Notes: a model not told the origin generated them from the sequence alone. Shown: positions 40,756 through 49,203, numbered from the stretch's first letter. The stretch is 64,000 nt of DNA from Sulfurimonas sp. HSL3-1 (GCF_039645995.1 NZ_CP147920.1:682001-746000), one strand, 5' to 3'. Numbers and translations: made by a program.

Positions 40756-43122
40756 TCAGGCGGAGGGAGGGGTCTTGAGGAGGGATTTTAGTTCGCTCCC
40801 TTCGATGAATTCGACGGCTATAAGGCGCTGGGCGACGGTCTCAATCAGCGCCCAGTGCGTATCGATGACCTCTTTGGCCCTGGCAGTGCCCTCCGCGATC
40901 CAGACGGCGATGCGCGATTGCAGTTGAGTGTCAAAGAGGGTGTTACTGACATTTTGTTGCAGCATCTCGATACTGATGTTCTGCAGCTCGCTGTCCATAC
41001 CGTATTGGGCGACGGCGCTGTAGGCGTAGAGGGTTGCCTGCTGCAGGTCGTTATAGGCACCCGTTTCGATCCCTTCCCCCTCGCCGTACTGTTTGACGGT
41101 CGCCAGGCGCCCCGCCAGCGAGACGGCGATGTTGGCACGCAGTTCATCCGCGCTCATGTTCGCCTGAAGCTGCTCCTGGGTATAGGAGACGAGCCCGAGG
41201 GTCTCGCTGCGGGGAATGACGGTGACCTGTTCGATCTCGACCTCGGGCAGGAGCACCATGGAGGTGACGGCATGGGCCGCTTCGTGGTAGGCGCTGCGCT
41301 GCAGGTCCTCTTCGAAGTTCTTGAGGCGTTTCTTCTCAAGACGGCTGCCGTATTTGATGGTGTTGATCTGGTCGATAATAATCTGTTCGTCCAGTGTGGC
41401 TTTGTTCTGCTTGATCGCCTCCAGCGCGCAGGCTTTGGCGATGCGGCCGAGCTCGTAGCCGTTCATGCCGCTCATATAGCGGGTAATGCGTTCGATATCG
41501 ATCTTTTCATGGGGTTTTTCAAGGAGCTGTTTGGCGAAAAAGAGTCGGGCTTCCCTGTCGAGTTCCGGCACCTCCACAAACTGGTCGATACGGCCCGGAT
41601 GCATCAGCGCCGCGGGCACCTCCTCTTTGTGCTGTGCCGTCATCACGGTGAAGACGAAGTTTTCCGGCGAGTCCGGACTCCCGTCGATCGCCGCGTCCAG
41701 CGCCTCGGTCGGAATCGGCGTGTAGTTGCCTTCGATGATCCCCTTGACGTCGACGTTGTCGAGAATGACCAGGAGCGGGGCGGCCTGACGGGCCCGCTGG
41801 AATGCCGCCTCGATCAGCTCTTCGTTGAACAGGTCGCTGCCGCGCAGGTAGAGGTAGGGGAGTCCGGCTTCCTTGGCAAAGGCTTTGACGAGCAGGGTCT
41901 TGCCGACCCCTTCGGGGCCGTAAAGCAGCAGCCCCTTGGGGAGGGTGATCCCGAAGGTTTTCAACCCCCGGTCGTTATGCAGCAGCGCCACGAGGGAAGC
42001 GAGCTGCTGTTTGACGCGGTTCTGTCCGGCGATGGCGTCGAAACCGGTGCGGCCCACCGGGTGGATGGTCAGGCGGTCGCTCTGCGTGCTCAGGGGGGTG
42101 ATCTCCTGGGAGTGCTCTTCGATGTCGCGCAGGCGAAGTTCCGTGCACTCTTTGCCGACGTGGCGTTCCCAGTTCAGGCTGAAACGGCGGTCGTATTTGC
42201 CGAAGGCTTTCAGGTCCGATTCGTCGGCAAAGGTGCTGCGCAGCCAGTTGCGCGCATCTTTGGAGACGTCAAGAACGATGCGGCCCGTTTCGGGCATGTC
42301 CGCAGCGGCGAGATCGAAGAGGTAGGCCGGGAGACGGTGCGCTACCCGTGTCGTATTGAGGTAGGGGGAGAAGGAGAGCAGCAGTGCGAGGGCAAGCTCG
42401 GAAGGGTGCCGCACTTCGAGGGGAACGGGCCGGAAAGTGTTCCAGTGCGCGGCTGCGGTTTGCAGGATCTGTTCGGTGATGGCCCGAAGCGTCTGCAGGT
42501 CGTGGGGGTAGAGGAGGATAAGATCCGTTTCGCTCATGACGTTGAGCAGTTCCGGGTCGAAAAGGGCACGGAGGATGCCGCTCTCATCGGGCATCCCCGT
42601 GGTGGCCAGCCCCTCGTAGAGATGGGCCTGTTCCAGCAGCGGCTGGTCGTAATAGCGGTCGAGGAACTGCTTGTCGACCCATTCGGGGGATTTGATCTTG
42701 AAAAGAAGTACGAAGAGCGTACGGCCGTACCGCTCCGACGCCCCCGGCGCACCGTCGGTAATGATGGCGGCGACGGCGCGCTGAATCGCATGATCGGCTT
42801 CGTCGATATCCTCGAAGACGATCGCCCCCTCCGGATGCTCGGTGACCCAGCGCGTGAGAATGCCCTTCGTTCCCAGCAGCCGTTCGGCATCGTCGGCGAA
42901 GGCGAATTCCCCCATGTGCAGGTGCAGTCGCTCGCGTCCCAGATGGGCGAGCGTCTGCAGCATCATCAGCTTTTTCCCGGAAGCGGGAGGCCCGGCGATC
43001 ACGAGGAGGTCGGCGACGCCCCCGAAATGGGGGCACTGCCCGAACCGCCCCAGCCACTGTTCCAGCAGTGCTGCCGGTCTTTCCTGCCCCTTGGAGGCCA
43101 GATCGGTTATTGTCGTATCCAT
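40756..43122 (-). CDS. FtsH-like double-AAA protein with M41 peptidase domain, soluble
   Basis: 788 residues. An N-terminal AAA-like module (about 30-240) has a P-loop AGPPASGKK that lacks the usual Ser/Thr and a Walker B IVFEDIDEAD. A second, FtsH-type AAA domain (about 370-590) has LYGPEGVGKT, but Walker B reads VILDNVD (Asn for Glu) and the second-region-of-homology reads PGRIDQ. The M41 domain keeps the zinc motif HEAAH and the third ligand in GAYNDLQQAT, so the protease site looks intact. There are no transmembrane helices, unlike true FtsH. I start at the ATG at 43122. It begins 7 nt after acpS with no ribosome site; a TATAAT overlaps the acpS stop. Confidence 0.75.
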   Translation of the reverse strand: MDTTITDLASKGQERPAALLEQWLGRFGQCPHFGGVADLLVIAGPPASGKKLMMLQTLAHLGRERLHLHMGEFAFADDAERLLGTKGILTRWVTEHPEGAIVFEDIDEADHAIQRAVAAIITDGAPGASERYGRTLFVLLFKIKSPEWVDKQFLDRYYDQPLLEQAHLYEGLATTGMPDESGILRALFDPELLNVMSETDLILLYPHDLQTLRAITEQILQTAAAHWNTFRPVPLEVRHPSELALALLLSFSPYLNTTRVAHRLPAYLFDLAAADMPETGRIVLDVSKDARNWLRSTFADESDLKAFGKYDRRFSLNWERHVGKECTELRLRDIEEHSQEITPLSTQSDRLTIHPVGRTGFDAIAGQNRVKQQLASLVALLHNDRGLKTFGITLPKGLLLYGPEGVGKTLLVKAFAKEAGLPYLYLRGSDLFNEELIEAAFQRARQAAPLLVILDNVDVKGIIEGNYTPIPTEALDAAIDGSPDSPENFVFTVMTAQHKEEVPAALMHPGRIDQFVEVPELDREARLFFAKQLLEKPHEKIDIERITRYMSGMNGYELGRIAKACALEAIKQNKATLDEQIIIDQINTIKYGSRLEKKRLKNFEEDLQRSAYHEAAHAVTSMVLLPEVEIEQVTVIPRSETLGLVSYTQEQLQANMSADELRANIAVSLAGRLATVKQYGEGEGIETGAYNDLQQATLYAYSAVAQYGMDSELQNISIEMLQQNVSNTLFDTQLQSRIAVWIAEGTARAKEVIDTHWALIETVAQRLIAVEFIEGSELKSLLKTPPSA

Positions 43123-43129
43123 TCGAATA

Positions 43130-43489
43130 TTATAGGGAGTTTTTGCCTTCAAGTGCAACGACGGCGATGGCGAAGCCGCCGTCGTGGGTGATGGAGAGGG
43201 AGACGTCGGTAATGCCGAAACGTTCGCGGACCGTGTCGGAGAGGGCGAGCTGAGGGGCGCCGCGATCGGTTTTGGTGATAACGATGTCGTGGAAACCGCA
43301 CTCGCCGCCGATGCCGCACCCCAGCGCCTTGGCGCAGGCCTCCTTGGCGGCCCAGAACCCTGCGGCGGTATGGGGCCTGCCTACGAGGGCAATCTCATCG
43401 GGGGAGAGAAAGCGCTGCAGTGCCCGTTCGCCGTGACGCGTGATCATCCCTTCGATGCGCTCGATTTTGACGAGGTCGATGCCGATCAT
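43130..43489 (-). CDS. acpS: Holo-ACP synthase
   Basis: Transfers the 4'-phosphopantetheine arm of CoA to acyl carrier protein. 119 residues, normal length. MIGIDLVKIERIEGM holds the metal-binding Asp, and FWAAKEACAKALGCGIG is the family signature with the catalytic Glu; the C-terminal part SLSITHDGGFAIAVVAL is typical. The start overlaps the carbonic anhydrase stop as ATGA. It sits in an operon with carbonic anhydrase upstream and the FtsH-like gene downstream. Confidence 0.93.
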   Translation of the reverse strand: MIGIDLVKIERIEGMITRHGERALQRFLSPDEIALVGRPHTAAGFWAAKEACAKALGCGIGGECGFHDIVITKTDRGAPQLALSDTVRERFGITDVSLSITHDGGFAIAVVALEGKNSL

Positions 43490-44154
43490 AGCTGCTCGTA
43501 GTCGTCGATCTGATGCTGTTTGCCGAGGTCGCTCAGCGGCACAAAGCTTTTTATCTCGGGGTCGTAGTAGCGGATGTGCCCTGTTTCGATATCGTAGTAC
43601 CAGCCGTGGATAAAGAGCTTCTCCTCTTTGACCATTTTGTTGACATAGGGATAGGTGAGGAGGTTCTCGATCTGGGAGAGGATGGAAAGCTGCTCGGTGA
43701 GGCGAAGCAGCGCTTCGCGGTCCCCGTCCATTCCCAGGGTGGCGACCGCGTTCTCTTTTGCCTTCATCCCCAGGGAGAGCCATTTGCGCGTATGGATCAG
43801 CCCGGGGTCGCTGATCTCTTCGTAAAGCGCCTGGCAGGCGCCGCAATGGGTGTGGCCGCAGATGATGATCTCGGAGACCTTGAGGACGCTGACGGCATAT
43901 TCGATTGCCGTGGCGGTGGCATGGAAATCTTCGTCGGGCTTGTAGACGGGAACGAAATTGCCGACGTTGCGCATGACAAAGAGGTCACCGGGTTTGCTCT
44001 GGATCATCAGGTCGGGGATGACGCGGGAGTCGGAGCAGCCGATAAAGAGGGCTTTCGGACTCTGCCCCTCTTTGGCGAGGCGGAGGAGTTCCGCTTCATG
44101 CTCTTTGAAATAGACCTGTTGAAAGAGTTCGTTCCCTTCGGCGTATGTCTGCAT
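43486..44154 (-). CDS. Beta-class carbonic anhydrase
   Basis: Interconverts CO2 and bicarbonate. 222 residues. Zinc ligands C40, H101 and C104, with the Asp-Arg dyad D42-R44, are seen in GCSDSRV and GHTHCGACQ. This is the plant-type beta-CA layout, with no signal peptide, so cytosolic. For an autotroph it would feed bicarbonate- or CO2-using carboxylases, and cyanase in the same window also needs bicarbonate. It is 9 nt downstream of a small hypothetical gene and overlaps acpS by 4 bp. Confidence 0.93.
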   Translation of the reverse strand: MQTYAEGNELFQQVYFKEHEAELLRLAKEGQSPKALFIGCSDSRVIPDLMIQSKPGDLFVMRNVGNFVPVYKPDEDFHATATAIEYAVSVLKVSEIIICGHTHCGACQALYEEISDPGLIHTRKWLSLGMKAKENAVATLGMDGDREALLRLTEQLSILSQIENLLTYPYVNKMVKEEKLFIHGWYYDIETGHIRYYDPEIKSFVPLSDLGKQHQIDDYEQL

Positions 44155-44163
44155 GGGAGATGA

Positions 44164-44439
44164 TTAGAGTTGACAGCGCTCGATGTTGAGCATCTTCATC
44201 AGTTTCTCGAAGATGGCGCCTGCTTCACGGTCGTAGTCGTCGTGATACTCCACTACGATCAGCTTGCGTCCGCCGGCGCTTTCGGTCAGGTAGACGCTGC
44301 GGTCGAGCTTATGCTCTTCGTGGATCTGCGCCAGGGCGGCATTGATCTCTTTATACTGCTCTTCCGTATCGTAAGCCAGTGTGATTTTGGTGTAGCGCTC
44401 TTCGCCTTTGTAGTCCGCATCAATGCATGGTGCTGCCAT
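44164..44439 (-). CDS. Small cytosolic protein of unknown function
   Basis: About 91 residues, charged, with an alpha/beta pattern (YTKITLAYDTEEQYKEINAALAQIHEEH and KLIVVEYHDDYDREAGAIFEKLMKML). I do not recognise a family. The ATG at 44439 (MAAPCIDADYKG) has AGAGGATTC upstream. It lies 9 nt before carbonic anhydrase and is probably the first gene of that operon. Confidence 0.6.
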   Translation of the reverse strand: MAAPCIDADYKGEERYTKITLAYDTEEQYKEINAALAQIHEEHKLDRSVYLTESAGGRKLIVVEYHDDYDREAGAIFEKLMKMLNIERCQL

Positions 44440-44528
44440 AGGAATCCTCTGCCGTTTATCTTTGGGTTGATTATACTGAAACTCTTTTGAAGGAAGCAAA
44501 TCGCGGGGGCGTTTCGCGGCCGGGGCAC

Positions 44529-45839
44529 TCAACGTGCTTCGATTCTGACCTCCAGGTGGGAAGCGGCGGTGTCGGCGAGGATTTTCTCCAGATCGGGTCG
44601 ACGGTCCGGGGAGGAGGGGAGGGCCGTCAGCTGCCCCATCAGCAGGCTGAAAAGCTGCACGGTACTCTGGCCGCTGCGGTTTGTGACGTTGATCTCCAGG
44701 GTGTCGGCCCGGCCGCGCAACAGGGCGGAGAAGGCCGATTCCGCCTCGGTGATCCAGCGCGTCAGGGTGGGACTGTAGGCGAACTTATTGCGTTTGCGTT
44801 CGAAGGCGCGGTGCAGCAGGGTGTCGTACTGGCCGATATAGGCGGCGAAGCGTTTGTCTTTTTCGAGCAGGGAGCGGTAGGCCCGGCCGTCGGCGCTGCT
44901 CTGTGCATGCAGAGCATGGAAGAGAAGATCGGGGTAACCGGAATGCGGAGGCTTTCGTGCCGGGGTAAAGAGGGCCGAGGCGTTGCGGAGCGTGACGTGC
45001 AGCGTCAGGGTGTCGTGGTTCCCGTTCGCGTTGTCGTTGCGGGAGGTGAAACGGGTGTCGATGGTGTCGTTCCCCTCATACACGGTCGTGAGCGCCAGGC
45101 GGCCGGAAAACGGGGAGGCGAACTGCTCGGCGTAGAGGGCATGCAGCCTTTTGCCCACATAATCGGCTCTGACGGTGTCGTTGGTGTCGAACCAGGCTTC
45201 GAACAGGTAGGGGGCCGTGGCGTCGCTGCTCTCCGTCGCGTTCGTCTCGAGGGTGGCCCCGGCGTAGTCGAGCGAGACGCTGCCGAGGACGCGTTCGGCG
45301 AAGGCGGCCCCCTTTGCCGTACGCTTCATCCTGTTGGCGAAATGGAGGGTGTCGATGTGCAGATGGGCCTGGGGATCATACTGGTCATAGTCGAAATCCG
45401 AGACGTCAAGCTGTTCGAGATTGCCGACAAGGGCCCGTTCCAACGCATCTTTTCGGGGGGTCGACGGCGGGGCGAAATAGGGCTTTTCGGCGGCAAGGTG
45501 CTGTTGCTGCAGACGTTCTAACTCTTCCACCTCCTTCATTGCGGCGTCAAAGGCCTCTTTTTGCAGCAGCACCCCCAGCGCCTTGTTGAACGATGCGGTT
45601 GCCGCTTTGAAGGCGGTGACGGCGGTGCGGTTGGCATCGCGCTCCTCTATTCGTTGGCGCTGCGCCTTGCAGACAAACTGCGTGCGCTCAGCGCGGCATG
45701 CCGGGATGAGCCTGCCCTCGGAGCGGTAGGTAAGGTAGCGGGTGAGATTCACCGTGGGATCGTCTACTGCTTTGGGGACTGGAACGGCGAAGAGCAGCGC
45801 TGCAGGCAGAAGCAGTGCCGGGAGAAGATAGGGGGTCAT
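44529..45839 (-). CDS. Exported protein of unknown function
   Basis: A 436-residue protein with a hydrophobic start (LLPALLLPAALLFAVPVPKA) that reads as a signal peptide. A helical, Glu/Gln-rich stretch (about 75-125) follows, then a mixed alpha/beta body with several beta-hairpin-like repeats (LETNATESSDATAPYLFEAW, GRLALTTVYEGNDTIDTRF, HDTLTLHVTLRNASALF). Only two cysteines, near residues 49 and 57, probably disulfide-linked. No family is recognised. It stands alone between the carbonic anhydrase operon and the sulfur island. Confidence 0.55.
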   Translation of the reverse strand: MTPYLLPALLLPAALLFAVPVPKAVDDPTVNLTRYLTYRSEGRLIPACRAERTQFVCKAQRQRIEERDANRTAVTAFKAATASFNKALGVLLQKEAFDAAMKEVEELERLQQQHLAAEKPYFAPPSTPRKDALERALVGNLEQLDVSDFDYDQYDPQAHLHIDTLHFANRMKRTAKGAAFAERVLGSVSLDYAGATLETNATESSDATAPYLFEAWFDTNDTVRADYVGKRLHALYAEQFASPFSGRLALTTVYEGNDTIDTRFTSRNDNANGNHDTLTLHVTLRNASALFTPARKPPHSGYPDLLFHALHAQSSADGRAYRSLLEKDKRFAAYIGQYDTLLHRAFERKRNKFAYSPTLTRWITEAESAFSALLRGRADTLEINVTNRSGQSTVQLFSLLMGQLTALPSSPDRRPDLEKILADTAASHLEVRIEAR

Positions 45840-45887
45840 GGCGCTTCCTTGAACTCCTATTGTACTTCAAGAAAGCCAATAAGCCGT

Positions 45888-46349
45888 TCAGTCGGCGACA
45901 GGGAGGTAGGCATATCCTTCATTCTGTTTTTCGATCAGGCCGACGCCGGCGTTGAGCACGGTTTCGATGCCGGGGTAAATATCCTTGGCGTCGATTTTTT
46001 TCTTGGTCATCCCCGCCTGGCACATCAGAAATGTCACCTCGTAGGTCTCGGCGAGGGCGGCGATGCGTTTGGCCAGTTCCGGGGCGGCTTTGAGCAGTTT
46101 CGGGTCCTTGGCAAAGTCGAAGTGTGCCGGATCTTTGAGAAAGAACTTGTAGGCGTTGCCGTGGATGACGACGGCGACGTCGAGCTCTTTGAGCTGGTTC
46201 TCAAAATAGGTCTTGTGGGCGACGATCCCTTTGAGAATCTTCTGTTCAAAGGTGTGCATGTCGCCGGTGGTCAGGTCGATGACGACTTTGGGGTTCTCCG
46301 CGCCAAAGAGCGAGAGGACGGTCAGCAGGATGAGAAAGAGTTTTTTCAT
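45888..46349 (-). CDS. Periplasmic DsrE-like protein (island copy 1)
   Basis: About 153 residues: a signal peptide (MKKLFLILLTVLSLFGAE) and a DsrE/YchN-like domain with a conserved single Cys in VTFLMCQAGMTKKKI. DsrE-fold proteins bind or relay sulfur as persulfide; here the protein is exported, so it would act in the periplasm with the Sox proteins. Its promoter carries two 11-bp direct repeats 6 nt before TATGAT, the same arrangement as soxX. The ATG at 46349 follows AAGGAGATTGC. It is the last gene of the sulfur island. Confidence 0.72.
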   Translation of the reverse strand: MKKLFLILLTVLSLFGAENPKVVIDLTTGDMHTFEQKILKGIVAHKTYFENQLKELDVAVVIHGNAYKFFLKDPAHFDFAKDPKLLKAAPELAKRIAALAETYEVTFLMCQAGMTKKKIDAKDIYPGIETVLNAGVGLIEKQNEGYAYLPVAD

Positions 46350-46370
46350 GCAATCTCCTTGGTGAAGTGC

Positions 46371-46404
46371 ATCATACCGGGGGAAAGTAAAAACTATGTA
46401 AAAA
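46371..46404 (-). promoter_or_regulatory. Promoter of DsrE copy 1: two 11-bp direct repeats plus -10
   Basis: On the minus strand TTTTTACATAG (46404-46394) and TTTTTACTTTC (46393-46383) are direct repeats in 11-bp register. A 6-nt spacer and the -10 box TATGAT (46376-46371) follow, 22 nt before the start codon. The same layout occurs upstream of soxX and the porin at 59954, so a shared OmpR/PhoB-type activator site is proposed. Confidence 0.6.
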
Positions 46405-46416
46405 GGGGCGTTTAAT

Positions 46417-46534
46417 GTCCGGTCCCCGAGGCTGCCTGCGGTTTGGGACGGAACAAACGTAGGAGTAGAAGAATGAATCAAACCAGTTCGGCAGGGAGGG
46501 GAGCCGAATCTGCAGGCAGCCTCGGGGACCGGAC
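46417..46534. repeat. 118-bp element with 23-bp perfect terminal inverted repeats
   Basis: Positions 46417-46439 and 46512-46534 are exact reverse complements over 23 nt. The 72-bp interior holds two more inverted repeats: GGTTTG/CAAACC (46440-46445 with 46479-46484) and TTCGGC/GCCGAA (46487-46492 with 46503-46508). It is non-coding and fits a MITE-like or extragenic palindromic element. No target-site duplication is evident. It could also end the DUF302 transcript; a short CCCCTTTTT follows on the minus strand. Confidence 0.6.
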
Positions 46535-46541
46535 GGAGAGG

Positions 46542-47468
46542 TTACTCCGTCAGATCGCCCAGCAGCGTTTCAAAATCGTTCTGTGCTTTCATCAGTTCGG
46601 CCTTGGCCTCATCATCCTGGACGCGCGCGCTGCTCATCCAGTTGTAGACGCCGGGGAAACCGATAACGATCTTGTCTTCCCCTTTTTTCTTGTACATCAT
46701 CATCGTACAGGGCGCGAAGGCCGAAGCCTGCGGGCGCGTCTTGGCGACGTTGTAGATCACCTTCAGCTTGCAGATGGAGTAGGTGTCGTAGAAATCGAAG
46801 GGGTTGTCGATGCTCTCATCCTCCCCGACGACCATTTCGAAATCGAGGGTGTTGGAGAGGACGAACCCTTTGGGACTGAGACCGCCCTGGATTCCCATGG
46901 CGAGTTCCTCTTTAACGTCATCGTACTCATCCTCTTCGACTTCGAGGCTGTAGGTCGAAACCAGCGGTCCCGACGCCGGGAGCGGGTTCTCGTTCTCGAT
47001 CGCGACGGAGGCCTTCGGCATTGCTGATTCCAGCGCTTTCAGCGCCGCCGCCTCGATCTTTTTCAGGATCGGGTCGACGCTTTTGAGACCGATGATCTTG
47101 GCCATCGCTTCGGCCGTCAGGACGGAGACGTGCAGCTGCTTCTCGCCTTTGTGCTGGTAGATCCCGAAGCCCATCGGCACGAAAATGCCAGCATCGGGAT
47201 ACTTGACGACGAGCGTGCGGGAGAGATCCGTATGGTACGCCGTCAGCAGGTAAAAGACGTCGAAGTCGCTCTGCTGGAACTGGATGTTGAACGGTTTGTT
47301 CATCTCCGTATTGGCGGCGATGGTGAAGCCGTTGGCCGCAAGTGAACGTTCGATCACCTGCGGCAGATCGCTCGTGGGGTCGTTATCGACGCTGAAAATC
47401 CGCAGGTCGCCCTGGGCATGCAGTGCGATCACGGTCGAAAAGAGTAAAAACAGTATGTGTTTCATCAT
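46542..47468 (-). CDS. Exported protein with two DUF302 domains
   Basis: About 308 residues. After a signal peptide (HILFLLFSTVIALHAQG) come two DUF302 modules. The first lies around residues 40-140 (VIERSLAANGFTIAANTEMNKPF...DAGIFVPMGFGIYQHKGEKQLHVSVL). The second lies around 205-285 (SICKLKVIYNVAKTRPQASAFAPCTMMMYKKKGEDKIVIGFPGVYNWM). DUF302 domains are frequent near sulfur-oxidation genes in sulfur bacteria but have no assigned chemistry. The first ATG (47468) has AAGGA 7 nt upstream. It lies directly downstream of a DsrE gene with a hairpin at its stop codon (ACGGAG/CTCCGT, 46533-46550). Confidence 0.72.
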   Translation of the reverse strand: MMKHILFLLFSTVIALHAQGDLRIFSVDNDPTSDLPQVIERSLAANGFTIAANTEMNKPFNIQFQQSDFDVFYLLTAYHTDLSRTLVVKYPDAGIFVPMGFGIYQHKGEKQLHVSVLTAEAMAKIIGLKSVDPILKKIEAAALKALESAMPKASVAIENENPLPASGPLVSTYSLEVEEDEYDDVKEELAMGIQGGLSPKGFVLSNTLDFEMVVGEDESIDNPFDFYDTYSICKLKVIYNVAKTRPQASAFAPCTMMMYKKKGEDKIVIGFPGVYNWMSSARVQDDEAKAELMKAQNDFETLLGDLTE

Positions 47469-47478
47469 GGTGTAATCC

Positions 47479-47910
47479 TTACGGTTTGATATAGACCCAG
47501 CCATCTTTGACCCGTTCGATCATCTCGACGATGCCGGCGGTGACGACTTCGACGTCGTCGATGAGCTGGTCTTCGGTAATGTTTTTGGTGCGCATCGTGT
47601 TGCCGCAGGCGACAAAGGTGACGTCGTACAGCATCAGCGTGCGCACCCGTTCCGCAATTTTCGGGTCGTTCTTGAGCAGGGTGCGGATCCCTCCCGAATA
47701 GGCGACGATCTCCATCTGGACCTTTTCGGGGCCGTAGAACTTCAGCACGTTGTTGGCGGAGCTGAGGACATGGTTGATCGCCTCGTCGCTGCCCTCGGTC
47801 ACCGAGAAAACGACTTGGCGTGGGTTGTCAAGGGCCGGTTTGGGATCGGCGAACTCCGTATCGGCGTTCAGCCAGAGGCCCCAGGCCAGCAAAATGATCA
47901 GAAAACGCAT
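47479..47910 (-). CDS. Periplasmic DsrE-like protein (island copy 2)
   Basis: A 143-residue protein: signal peptide (MRFLIILLAWGLWLNAD) and a DsrE-like domain whose single conserved Cys is in DVTFVACGNTMRTKNI. It is a clear paralogue of copy 3 at 58033 (shared ACxNTM...KN and GIVxxI...DGxxYIK). A persulfide relay role in the periplasm is likely but unproven. AAAGGAG precedes the ATG. It follows the thioredoxin-like gene by 1 nt and is followed by DUF302, so it sits in the long operon downstream of soxB. Confidence 0.75.
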   Translation of the reverse strand: MRFLIILLAWGLWLNADTEFADPKPALDNPRQVVFSVTEGSDEAINHVLSSANNVLKFYGPEKVQMEIVAYSGGIRTLLKNDPKIAERVRTLMLYDVTFVACGNTMRTKNITEDQLIDDVEVVTAGIVEMIERVKDGWVYIKP

Positions 47911-47911
47911 G

Positions 47912-48289
47912 TTACTCCTTTGTGCACGCCGAAGCGGTCAGTGCGGTGAAATCCTCCCGGTTCCAGGAGCCCGGGACGGTTTTGATGATGCTGCCGTCGG
48001 GCTGAAGGATGACGAAAGTAGGGGTCATCGGGACCCTCGCTTTGAAGGGAACGTCCCGCTTCGAGAGGTTGATCTTGACCGGGACGAAGCACCCTTCGAC
48101 CCAGCGGCTCATGGCCCCATCGTTGAACACGGCCTGCTCCATGTCGTGGCAGTAGTGGCAGTCGTCGCGCACGAGGGCGGCCAGGATGTTCCTGCCGCTC
48201 TCGTGCGCTTCGGCCTTGCCCTGTTCCCAGCTGCGCCAGTCGACGGCGTCGGCGAGCAGCGGCAGCAGCAGCCACAGCAGCTTATTCAT
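47912..48289 (-). CDS. Periplasmic thioredoxin-like protein
   Basis: About 125 residues: signal peptide (NKLLWLLLPLLADAV) then a thioredoxin-7/DsbD-C-like domain with the redox pair in DDCHYCHDM (CxxC) and the cis-Pro segment VPMTPTFVIL. It resembles SoxW or related reductants that keep the SoxY carrier cysteine usable. The start at 48289 overlaps the upstream hydrolase gene by 8 bp, so they are co-translated. Confidence 0.75.
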   Translation of the reverse strand: MNKLLWLLLPLLADAVDWRSWEQGKAEAHESGRNILAALVRDDCHYCHDMEQAVFNDGAMSRWVEGCFVPVKINLSKRDVPFKARVPMTPTFVILQPDGSIIKTVPGSWNREDFTALTASACTKE

Positions 48290-49190
48290 CGTCCCACTCC
48301 AGCATCCGGTAGGCCACCTCGACGTTTTGCGCATGCATCGTGTCATAGAGCGCGACACTGCGGAAAGCGTCGAGGCGGATCGTTTTGGTGGCCTCGGCGA
48401 TGCCGATGCCCTCGTCGATGGCATCACGCACGCGGTCGCGCAGCTGCGTCAGGTAATCATAGGTCATTTGCAGTGCGTCGCCGTCGGTGCGCTCGCCGTG
48501 GCCGCCGATGATGTGTTTCAGCGGCATTGCCCGTATCATCTCCAGCGCGGCGATCCACCCGTGGAGGTCGCCGTCGCGCAGGGAGGGGATGCGGTCGTTG
48601 AAGACCAGGTCTCCGGCAAACAGCGTCTGCCGGGAAGGGAGGTAGACCAGGAGATCTTCCGCGGTGTGGGCGCGGCGGGTGAGGCGGATGATCCGGATCT
48701 CTTCGCCGTCGATGCGCAGGGTTTCATTGGTGTCGACGTAGCGGGTCGGCAGCGCGATTTCCGTGCCTTCATAGGCTTCGGGGCTGATGCGCTGCTGCAT
48801 CCGCGTCTTTGCCGTGAGGCTGACCGCCTTGTTGAAGAGGCGGGGACCGATCACCTCGGCGCCCCGGGCTTCGAAAAAGCCGTTGCCCAGCCAGTGGTCG
48901 TCGTGCACATGGGTGTCGATGACCGGGCCGTTCTTCTGCGCCTTGATGCGCTGCATGACTGCAGCGGCCTCTTTGGCATAGGCGTAGGTCGGGCCGCTGT
49001 CGATGACGAGCCAGCGGTGGCCGGTATCGACGTAGCAGCTGTTGACCATGTTGCCGTTGTTGACGGTGTTCATCACCTCCGGCTTTCCGAAAAAACAGTA
49101 AATACCCCGGGCGACACTGACCGGTTCGAGATGGTACTCGAACGCCAGTGCCGATGTGATGCCAAGCCACACAGTCCAGAGCATTTTCAT
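48282..49190 (-). CDS. Periplasmic metallo-beta-lactamase-fold hydrolase (SoxH-like)
   Basis: A 302-residue exported MBL-fold protein (signal MKMLWTVWLGITSALA). The di-metal motif HxHxDH is present as THVHDDHWLGNG, with further ligands in LPGR..AGDLVFNDRIPS and GGHGERTD. Similar proteins occur in sox clusters as SoxH, dispensable for thiosulfate oxidation, role unclear. It is 13 nt downstream of the OprD-family porin and overlaps the thioredoxin-like gene by 8 bp. It could act on a thioester, glutathione persulfide or another sulfur ester; the substrate is unknown. Confidence 0.75.
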   Translation of the reverse strand: MKMLWTVWLGITSALAFEYHLEPVSVARGIYCFFGKPEVMNTVNNGNMVNSCYVDTGHRWLVIDSGPTYAYAKEAAAVMQRIKAQKNGPVIDTHVHDDHWLGNGFFEARGAEVIGPRLFNKAVSLTAKTRMQQRISPEAYEGTEIALPTRYVDTNETLRIDGEEIRIIRLTRRAHTAEDLLVYLPSRQTLFAGDLVFNDRIPSLRDGDLHGWIAALEMIRAMPLKHIIGGHGERTDGDALQMTYDYLTQLRDRVRDAIDEGIGIAEATKTIRLDAFRSVALYDTMHAQNVEVAYRMLEWDDE

Positions 49191-49203
49191 CTGTCAATCC
49201 TTC

